Program-made: the position numbers and the translations under genes | Notes under the pieces: model-generated | Seen by the model: the letters and a program-made list of their open reading frames with translations, nothing else | What the model was told of the DNA's origin: nothing | Database searches by the model: none | Part shown: in pieces, positions 55,609 to 64,000 of the stretch | Layout of the letters: every line of letters starts with the position of its first letter | How positions within the stretch are numbered: the stretch's first letter is position 1 | Assembly: GCA_030386875.1 (NCBI GenBank) | Contig: CM059576.1 | Coordinates: 16,806,058 to 16,870,057 of the forward strand | Length of the DNA: 64,000 bases | DNA from: Morinoia aosen | Lineage: Eukaryota > Arthropoda > Malacostraca > Amphipoda > Talitridae | Direction: 5' to 3'

Positions 55609-58600
55609 GCTAGGTAGCCCTACTTTACACTGCCTGGGTCATACTTCAACACTGACTAGGCATAGCCTAATCTAACTAAGCCTAGCTACTTCTCATTTTA
55701 TTAGCACAAAAGAACAGAAATAGCTGCATGGTAAACTTAAACACCCTAATTTTAAGTTATGAATATCCTAAAACAATGCACAATGCCTATACAGTTGATA
55801 ACACGCTAAATACGCGCGAATTTTTTGCGCGCACACACACACACACAAACACCGGTCTGACAGGTTTAGGTTATTGCTTGTTTAAAAAAGCTGCGTAGTA
55901 ATACCAACATTAACTTTATCAACACTTTTCCGCAAGTAATTCTGTAATCTATACGTTTATTAAATAAAAATATCGAACATAGCATAATTATTTACGAAAA
56001 TTTCTACATTTTTTTATTTAGAATAATTCTATTCTAAATTCCTGCGCTGAAGAGTATAGTTCTACGCAAGAGTCTCTTCATTTTTCTTAACACGACCGCT
56101 TGTGCAGCTACATAAAACATGTAAGCCCGATGTGATAGATAAAAACTTATCACCAATAAAGTTGATACAAGCAATGAAATATGGCCAATATTGGCTTCTA
56201 CTAAACTATAATATTAGAGTCCTCAATTGGTATACGTGTCTTTATAGTGCATAATACCCGCTAGATATTAAAGGGGGCTAATTGGTGACAAAGCATGACA
56301 TTTCAACAGACTTAAACCCTGTATACAGATTTAAAATGCCCTGAAAACCACAAAACGTACAAGCATTTGTTCTGAAATGCACTAACTTGATACTTTAAAA
56401 TTTTCAAGTCTATTACTTCCCAATCGATATACGTATAGGCCTAGTGGAAGCGCAAATAAAAGAGTTTTCCTTATTAAGAAATGTCTGTTCTGCCCATAAT
56501 CTTAAAACATTTAACTTAGGTAGTTATTCAAGTTTTCCATACATTTATGCACTTATTATCAACTGCTTATATGTTAGTTCTTGTTAGTTACCAAAGTCCA
56601 AAATTTAAATGAACTTTGTTAATATATGTGTATTTTCTGTCAACGAAACTTAACGGCAAACTCAACATGCCATTTTTCCCGGCAAAGTACTATAGGCTCC
56701 TACACTTCATACAGGCTATAGATAAAAGTTGCTCTTTTGAAAGGACAACTTGCTGTAACCTATAAGCTACATATGCAAGTTTGCCTTAACACCTATTCAC
56801 AGCGATATTTTACTCGAACCAATGATTCAATTATTTATATAAGCCAAAAAGCCAAAATTATTATTCATACAAGCCAAAATTAATTCAACTAAAATCCATC
56901 AAGCAAAGAGTTAAGAACTTCATTGATGAATAATTACTATTCGAGGTGATATAGGGCCTGTAACTTGTAAAAAGTTTTTTTATGTATGGACAGGAACAGT
57001 TTCATTAATTTATTACGACCATGGTGTATTGTCAATATTTTATTACCTTACTTTCTTCATATTAACTGATGTCAAATGTTTTTTTTCTTCGACCTATGTG
57101 TTCAACAGAGTTTGATGTATTATAGGTACTGTTCTGACTGCGTCGTTAGAATTAGTATTTGCGTTCATAAATTATTAAGACCTTATTGTATTGTAAATGT
57201 TTTATTTTTTTTTCTAATTTCATTGCCGCGAAATGGTTCTTGAATGTATGTGTTTAATCGAGTTTTCTCAAATTTGATACATTAGAGTTACTATTTTGAT
57301 GGCTATTGTTCGTAACAAACATAAATCGTCGTTTCCTATCTCTCTTTCCCCTTTTTCGATTGATGTCGAGTACGATACACCGTGACCGGTTTTGAGATAC
57401 ATGATGAATAGACAATTTCTCTCAGTGAAGGATGCGCCTTGTAAGAAAAATCAATCAGTATGGGGGATTCGGTTCCCATAATTGGTGACTCTGTACCATG
57501 GTACCTAGCCTAATTTTATTTTTTTTAGCAAATAACTATTGAACAATTTCGTATCTACAAAATCCTTATGTTAATAGTAGTTTGTAAGGATTTAGTAATC
57601 AGGTATGGTTGCTGTAATGAATGATTCTTAGGTACTTAAACGTTTATTTAAATTTCTTGGCGTTACAAATTCATGAAACATACACTAACGCACAACTTTT
57701 TTGCTCGTTGTATTTTTTTATATTTCACGATTAAATTATTTCCCTTGTAGCGTAACACCAGGTGTTTATATAATTTAATTTAATTTAATTTATAACTACA
57801 CAATATGCATTTTTAAGCATATTCTTACGCTTGGTTTCCGGTAATGTAATTGGTATAGTATTTTTCTTGGAGTGCCAGTACGGGCTTACAATCGGTTTTC
57901 CTTTTCAACTGAAATGAATATACCGGAACGAAACAGGCTTCCCACAATACTCTCGTTGAGAATGGGAACCCATTACTGACCCAACTCGCCCGAGACGTAA
58001 ATTTACTCTTTAAAGAGAAGCCAGAGTTAATCCCGTACTGAAATTACACTTTCCACGGGAATCCAGTACTGACCCTTCGTTTCCTACGTCACCCCATTGA
58101 ACAGCCATTAATAAATGCTGACTGGGTATCGCTGCAGACGCTGAATATTCCCACGATGCACAGGTGCAGGGTAGGCGTGTGGGCGGAAGATGGTCCTGCT
58201 CCCAAGCGTCTAGACGGCGAGCCAGAGAGGCAGACGCGACGAGCTGGACGAAGGCTGGCACTTGTTTAGGATTTAGTCCATCATCCTTATGCCACTGATG
58301 ATGAAGTGACAAGAACGATGCATGTGGTGATCTTAGCGTGCGGCGAAGAAGCGAGAGTCCAGTTGGTTACTCCGTCAGTGCTCATAGTTATCTGCTGAAA
58401 CTGTTGAAAACTCTCCAGAGGAAAAGTATAAGTTGCGTTCAGAGGGCATTAGCTAATGGTTGTATTCAAGGAAGTTGCAAGAAAGAATGGCAAAAGCTAT
58501 GGGAGACATTGAGCACACATACCCCTATATTTGATATCTTCGACAAGTTAAATCTTTTCTTTTGAACTTTCGAGGATGTGCATTGGTGATTTCATATTTA

Positions 58601-59004
58601 TAGAAGCTAGGAAATTGATGTTTCGATTTTTAAGTCTATTTTTTATTTTCGTGCTTTTCAGACTTTATTTAGTTTAGACAAACGAAAGTCTTCAGATAGA
58701 AACGGCGTTTCTTCTTTAAATCTGAGCATAGGTATGATAAGCCTCACAGTAGCATTTTAAAAAATAATGCTGAAACACATTCAAATCACGAAAATGTCAA
58801 TCTTCGATCAGTGTCTTTTTTAGTGTTCACTATTTTTGAGTGTTTACTTTTCTTGAATAGTACTCTGCCTACCTCTTATACTCCGCTTTGTGTAATGTCG
58901 CATTACAACTCACTAAGAAAGGATATATGTCATAAAAGACTTATAATTAAAAGATATTCTCGAGACTGGAAATCATTCTCGAGACTGGAAATCATCATCA
59001 GCAA
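55609..59004. other. long gene-poor stretch
   Basis: AT-rich, with a short CA run (about 55831-55850) and a TAATT microsatellite (about 57773-57793). The 57950-58330 segment is clearly richer in GC than its surroundings and carries a 100-codon minus-strand ORF (58010-58312) without recognisable domains; a promoter or CpG island is possible. At 58962-58998 a 20-bp string (CTCGAGACTGGAAATCAT) is duplicated. Confidence 0.35.
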
Positions 59005-59229
59005 AAAAACAAATTTGAGTGAAAAGACATGAAATGAATTACATTGATGATAAATTGAAAAAATAACCCTAAAAACTACCGCTTAACGCTTGATAACGGA
59101 AAAGAACTAAAGTGGTTGTTTAGAATTGGATTACTTTTTAGAATGAATTAAGACTCTAAAATTCTGAAATCGGTGGCAAATTAAGATCTGGTGAGGATTT
59201 TAAAATCTAGTCTTCGTACTCATCTGTTA

Positions 59230-59885
59230 AGCGGCCCATACACGATCAATTATACTGCGCAACATCATTGTCAATACCCTCAATGGTCAATTAAATTGAC
59301 CGTGTATGGGCGATATTGAGGACTTGCGCGACTGTATTGAGTAAATCAAGTTCTGCTTGATATCTTTTGCGCAAGTCTCTAGCATTGCGCAATTATTTGA
59401 CTGTGTATGCTGCCCTTCAATGGTATTGTGCAAGCTAAAATATTTTCTGTTCCAGATTGAGTAAGTAGCCTATAATTAAAATGTATGGAATAGAAGACAG
59501 GCAATTCGTATTTGAAGGTTTACAAGTTCATAAAACTTTACCACTTTTATCGAAAGTAAAATGTGATAGTTACTCAAACAGGCCGAAGAAAGATGCAGTT
59601 TATGCTGTCTTTGTTGAAAACTTCCAGGAAAAATACTCAAATTCCATGGGAGGAGATGTAAAAAAAGATAATAGCATATAGGACCAACTATCGCAAAGAA
59701 CTGAGAACAGTTTTGGATTCAGAAATATCTGGCGCTGGAGCGGACCAGGTATATCAGCCAACTTTGTAGCAGAACAAACTGCCTTTTTTACGCATGTATA
59801 TTGATCGTGTGCGGCTAACTGAAAGTTGTCAATTACGTTGTGCAAGCCAGACTTGCACAATACAATTGATCGTGTATGTGCCGCT
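59230..59885 (+). mobile_element. PIF/Harbinger-type element with TTA target duplication
   Basis: Ends AGCGGCCCATACACGATCAA and the complement of TTGATCGTGTATGTGCCGCT. TTA lies on each side (59227-59229 and 59886-59888), the 3-bp W-type duplication typical of Harbinger. Subterminal GACCGTGTATGGGC repeats are present. It carries only a decayed MADF gene and no transposase, so it is non-autonomous. Confidence 0.8.
59481..59745 (+). pseudogene. MADF (Myb/SANT-like) protein fragment of the Harbinger element
   Basis: MYGIEDRQFVFEGLQVHKTL..VKCDSYSNRPKKDAVYAVFVENFQEKY is followed, after one frameshift near 59660, by RTNYRKELRTVLDSEISGAG and a stop. This is a nearly complete MADF domain, the DNA-binding companion protein of PIF/Harbinger transposases. 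It lacks the end of the domain (the usual LWYF segment). Confidence 0.75.
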
Positions 59886-60140
59886 TTAGGGATCATTGAG
59901 AGCATTGTAATAGCCCGTTTGACATCAGTGATTTTAAAATTCTTACCAGATTTGAATTTGCCACCGATTCGATAATTTTGGAGTCTTTACTATTTATTCA
60001 TTTTCAAATATAAACCGATTTCAGATACCCAGCTTAGTTGTTTTCCGTTATCAAATGTTAACTAGCAGTTTTTAAGTTTTTTTCAATTTATCATCAATCT
60101 AAATCATTGCATGTCTTTTCAGGTGAATTTGTTTTTTGCT

Positions 60141-60704
60141 GAAGATGAACGAATGGTCTAAACGTCATATTTTATGTTTACTTGCAATTTTTACTTAGAG
60201 TAAGTATTTTATATGGTATTTCTATTTATCTCCTTTTTACTTAAGATTAGGAAGCCTCCCGATAACTTTTTAACAATTTTGAGTATGTAAGTGACATGAA
60301 TCAGCTCTGTTAGGCCGTTGACGCAGTTGGCGTTTTGTTTTTGATTGGATTTTTCACCGTTGCGGCCGTACCAGAAGCATCGCGTAGGATTAGATTGTTT
60401 CGGACACATTGAGCTGAAAAATTAACATTGGTAACATTACAGTACTGCCATCGGCTTGTTTGTGGAGTGTGTTTGCGCGCGTCTGTTTGTTAGGTTCCCA
60501 TGTGTAAATGTATGGATGTATGTACTGGTATAATGGTGGGTGAATGAGCCGATGAGAATGATCGTTTTTGCTGTAGTTGAATCATCAGTAGGATAAAAGT
60601 TTTATAGATGTTTGTATGCTATAAATTTATTTTTTATATAGTTGTTTTAAAATGTATGAACTTTATGTATTTTGAGTTTTTTCATCTTTTTGACCTTTTT
60701 GTAT
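60141..60704. other. non-coding stretch
   Basis: Between about 60470 and 60700 the sequence resembles 40735-40980 loosely (GT-rich, then T-rich), leading into the shared hammerhead-like motif. No gene is supported. Confidence 0.35.
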
Positions 60705-60715
60705 GTTTTTATGCA

Positions 60716-60750
60716 CTGAAGATGGAACTGAAATATTTCGAAACGTTTGC
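60716..60750 (+). ncRNA. hammerhead-ribozyme-like core, copy 2
   Basis: CTGAAGA (60716-60722), a weak GGAA/TTTC stem, then GAAAC (60740-60744) and the same GTTTGCCATTAAAA that follows copy 1. Stem II is poorer than in copy 1. Downstream both copies share CCTAAGAATCG after about 70-80 bases, so they are relics of one repeat family. Confidence 0.35.
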
Positions 60751-60850
60751 CATTAAAATAAATAAATAGATATGTATATTTGTACGTTGGTTCTCCTTTT
60801 TATCTTACGCGTGAGAGTCCCTAAGAATCGACCTATTGGAAATATATCAT

Positions 60851-61556
60851 GATTTTTTGCTGTATCGCAGAAACAATCACTTAACAACTTTTACGAGCGT
60901 GAAAGGGAGAAACACCAAGCAAGACGGACTAACCAATGTCATTTATTCAATGAAATTTCCATTGTAATAAGATAGGAGAAATTATGAACAGTAAAACCCT
61001 AAATCTATTTATGAAATTATTTGTTTAAGGAGACACTTTGTATTTTATTGTATAAGAATTTTCGACGGGTCCTATGCACTCGTAATATTAGAACTTCATT
61101 TTTGAACTTCTGTTGCCTATTTAAAATTAGTATAAAAAATTATAGGGTAAACATATGTACACATTGCAACACATACAAACATTGAGAAATAAAATAGTCA
61201 TACTATAAATTGTGAATAGGTAGAGTTTAAGTCGCAAAATTATGAAGATGTGCAGTCTGAATCAAGAGCCGGAATCGCTCGTGTAGACAAATCAGATCGG
61301 AAACGAAACTCCGAGTGTGTCACCGGCATGAGGAATACCATGCATTTATTTTGTCGTGAGCATTTTTCACTTCATCGTACAATGACTTCCGCAATTTCGC
61401 TCTCTCGCTCTATCTCTCCCCTCCCTCACTCCCTCCTTCTGTCTCTTCGTCTCCCTCCCTCTCGCTTTCTCTTTACGCTTGATACACCGAAGAGTCACAA
61501 ATGAAGACCGTTCTTAAAGCTGTACGTTGCTAGTGTTCTGTCCTTTTCCTCTTCAG
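60851..61556. other. upstream region of the MULE gene, with pyrimidine tract
   Basis: About 61398-61472 is an almost pure CT tract (CTCTCGCTCTATCTCTCCCC and similar). GAGA-type tracts occur in arthropod promoters, but this is also simply low-complexity DNA. A first exon is expected here; none is assigned. Confidence 0.4.
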
Positions 61557-64000
61557 CGCCAATGCGAGGCTCTCCCAGACCCCCCTGCAGGGGCGGTCCC
61601 TCTGAATGAATTCTTCCACGCCGAATTTGCAGCAGCAGCAGCAGTAGCTACGAAGAAATCATCATATGTGAGTTCCTATAATCTATTGAGCTTGGAGAAT
61701 TGTTTACTTATATATGTAAATAAGTGTTAGCAATTGTACCAATGATGGGTTCCAAAATGAGCAATACAAATGTTTCCCTTGATTACAATCCCACTTTTTT
61801 ACATCCAATCAATGCAGATATCTGAAAATGACTCCGAGAGTAACGACGGCGCCGAAAGTGAAGAGCACTCCAACGACTCACAACATTCAGACGACGACTT
61901 CCAGAATAAAATATCTGAAAATGACTCCGAGAGTAACGACGGCGCCGAAAGTGAAGAGCACTCCAACGACTCACAACATTCAGACGACGACTTCCAGAAT
62001 AAAATATCGGAAAATGACTCCGAGAGTAACGACGGCGCCGAAAGTGAAGAGCACTCCAACGACTCACAACATTCAGACGACGACTTCCAGTATGAAATGT
62101 CCTCCGGAAAATGCGAACGAAAGTACGAAAGTACGACAGATAACTTTTTTATGGAATGGCAACTAGCAGCGCAAAGAAGAACCGTCGAAGAAAATTTCGA
62201 AAGGTTCATGAGAGCAAAGAAAAATCAGATTTATCGTTTGAAAGAACGGTTTACTGTAAGGCTGAACGGTTGCAATAATAAACATATTTATGAACGAGGA
62301 CATGAAAGGCACATTGCTCTGTTGAAAGGCATAGCAAATCTCAACCAAGAGTGTGATTGCACATTTTATAAGAGAAAATTATATCCGAGCTCCCTTCTTG
62401 CAGGACGACCCTTGTTCAGTTTCCTAGTTCGCTGCCAAGACCCGCTCTGCGGCCTCAAGCAAAAAATTGTCTGTTTCAACGGGCAGGAAGAAATAGCGGG
62501 AAGATGTACAGTGTACTTGTTGGAAGCACACGAAGCGAATAATAACCATAAAATTAGTAAGAGACAGGCAAAAGTTGAGGAAAAACAACGCATTGGACAG
62601 GCTGTCTTACTGGAAGGCGCGACGAGTGTTTACTATAAACAATTTGCCAATACGGGAAATGGTACGGATACCACGAAAATTTCGTCCCTCGATCGTCTCA
62701 GGAAACTTGGACAGATGGTGAAGAACCGCAATAAACTTGCTAAGGATGACAAGTCGGACTTAGAGTTAACCATCGAAGGCTTGAAAGCCTCTGACAAGGC
62801 CAACAAAAAAACTATCCCCACTTTTGTGCAAGAATACGATACGATCAACTCGAAAATAATACTTCAGACCGAAGAAGAGCTGCGCGAGCTTGCCAGAACC
62901 CCGGATGCCACTCTTCATTTGGATTCCACTGGAGGAATCGTACAAGGTGACGAATCGAACAAATACCTCTATCATGCAGCAGTTTTTCAAAGAAAAAAAG
63001 GTGATTCGCCATTATCAGCCATCTCTATGGTATGTAAAAAAAGTTCTACAAGCTACATCGAAGGTATGCTCGCAATCCTCGTACAGAACTATAGAGAAGT
63101 CAACGGCAAAGACTTCAAACCGAAGTGCATAGTAGTCGACCACAGTTTCGCATAGTTACATGCGATAACTGCTGCCCTGAAATTGGGCGAACTACCATCA
63201 TATCTTGACCGCCTGTGGATGACTCGCGATCAGGCGGAGCTCAATTATTCACAGGTGAAGCTTTGCCACGCGCATTTTATGAAGACAATTGCTGGCAAAT
63301 CTAAGAAGTTCTTCCCAAAACTGAAGCCTCAGGAACGCAGTATAATAAAGCAGTATTTTGCCGATATGGCGCAAGCTCCTTCAAAACAGCATATCTACGC
63401 AATCTTTAGGAAACTTACCCAACTTCTGCTCACTCCTTTCCTTGGAGAGGGAATTGAACGTCTCATGAGTCGTGATGTTTCCATCGACATTGACCCTGAC
63501 GATGTCGAGCCTACTAACGCAATGATAGTAGAAGACACCGGGAGATACCGCGATAAGTGTGCCGTGGGTAAGAAATTCGTGGCTATCGCGGCAGACGTTA
63601 AAAAAAACATGACTATTGAAGGAACAATCCCTAATCCTTTGTATTCCCCTGAGATGCTGGAAGACGTATTGACGTTTTCCATGCCATTCACTCCACTTTG
63701 GTGTGGAGTGCATGGTGGAACTAAGACAAATGGATTAGTAGAAGGGTGGCATAAAATTGTGAAGCAGGATATACTTCAAGGAAATCGAAAAACACTAGCA
63801 GAGTTCATTCGTACTATGAAGACACAAGCGGAGGGTAGAGCGAAAGAAGCATCGCTCGATTACAAGGAACGCAATAAGAAGGCCGTGAAAGAAGTGAAAG
63901 AAGTCGAAAACGAGTATGAAGAGCGCTGGGGGGGAGAGCGATCTCGGGCACAATCTTTAACTGAGAAAGCTCGAGAGAAATTCAATCAAATTCTGCAGGG
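61557..64000 (+). pseudogene. MULE-type transposase gene, one in-frame stop, runs off the window
   Basis: Exon 61557-61667 (ALPDPPAGAVPLNEFFHAEF..KKSSY) has acceptor CTCTTCAG and donor GTGAGT. The next exon begins at 61818 after AATGCAG, phase 0, in frame with ISENDSES. It encodes an acidic triplicated segment, a cysteine-containing region (CDC, later CQDPLCGLKQ), then a MULE-like DDE core: LHLDSTGG (first Asp), CIVVDHSFA (second Asp), and NGLVEGWHK (Glu, near 63740). A TAG at 63153-63155 follows DHSFA; the same frame is then open to 64000 and stays transposase-like. One nonsense change or readthrough is thus the only visible defect. The acidic and basic 3' part (AEGRAKEASLD) continues beyond the window. 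No terminal repeats were seen. Confidence 0.7.
61818..62090 (+). repeat. 93-bp coding triplication (31 residues per unit)
   Basis: Units start at 61818, 61911 and 62004, nearly identical at DNA level (the third reads ATATCGG for ATATCTG and diverges at its end). Each encodes ISENDSESNDGAESEEHSND followed by SQHSDDDFQ. It is a recent in-frame expansion. Antisense ORFs across it are artefacts. Confidence 0.92.

Larger units (their letters stand above)
59005..60140. repeat. foldback element FB3 with a Harbinger insertion in its loop
   Basis: The left arm (about 59005-59225) and right arm (about 59925-60140) are inverted copies: AATCGGTGGCAAATTA near 59177 pairs with AATTTGCCACCGATTC near 59954, and GATAACGGAAAAGAAC pairs with the GTTTTCCGTTATC region. 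The arms diverge by roughly 15%. The loop holds the 656-bp element at 59230-59885. Confidence 0.7.

Noticed and set aside
58010-58565. ORFs of 100 and 75 codons in a GC-richer segment
   Set aside because: No recognisable domain. Local GC content lengthens chance ORFs. It is noted only as a possible promoter region.
61783-62209. Long antisense and alternative-frame ORFs over the MULE acidic segment
   Set aside because: They are shadows of the 93-bp triplication. The plus-strand frame joins a splice acceptor and a transposase domain.

Overview
The window is AT-rich, repeat-dominated eukaryotic DNA, most likely from an arthropod (insect or crustacean). Three things point there: a complete BEL/Pao retrotransposon, I-group LINEs, and a broad DNA-transposon fauna (mariner, pogo/Tigger-like, hAT, PIF/Harbinger, MULE, CACTA-like). 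Genes have GT-AG introns. I see no bacterial features, rRNA, certain tRNA gene or CRISPR. The species cannot be named from the sequence.

Layout. 1-7.5 kb: a mariner remnant, then a cluster of foldback (inverted-repeat) elements. 7.5-15.7 kb: a whole, young-looking BEL/Pao element with 1.3-kb LTRs that carry a 39-bp tandem array. 16.0-22.1 kb: a full-length I-group LINE on the minus strand, with two overlapping ORFs and exact 12-bp target-site duplications. 22-26 kb: gene-poor DNA with a short hairpin MITE and a long palindrome. 26.3-30.1 kb: a tRNA-derived SINE and a decayed, 5'-truncated relative of the LINE. 30-44 kb: foldbacks, a 183-bp satellite-like array, minisatellites, hAT fragments, a 1.3-kb mariner-type element, a Tigger-like MITE and copies of a retroposon-like family here called R.

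44.9-53.8 kb is the most gene-like part. On the minus strand a long intact CACTA/EnSpm-like transposase ORF (51.9-53.7 kb) lies 254 bp upstream of a gene that I could assemble from six exons with consistent GT-AG splice sites and phases. Its predicted protein of about 359 residues resembles DUF4806-domain proteins. The two may be unrelated neighbours, or two genes of one transposon.

54-61 kb is mostly non-coding, with a hairpin MITE and a foldback whose loop holds a Harbinger-like element carrying a decayed MADF domain. From 61.6 kb to the window end runs a MULE-type transposase gene with one intron, a triplicated acidic segment and one in-frame stop. All family names rest on motif recognition by eye; no database search was possible.
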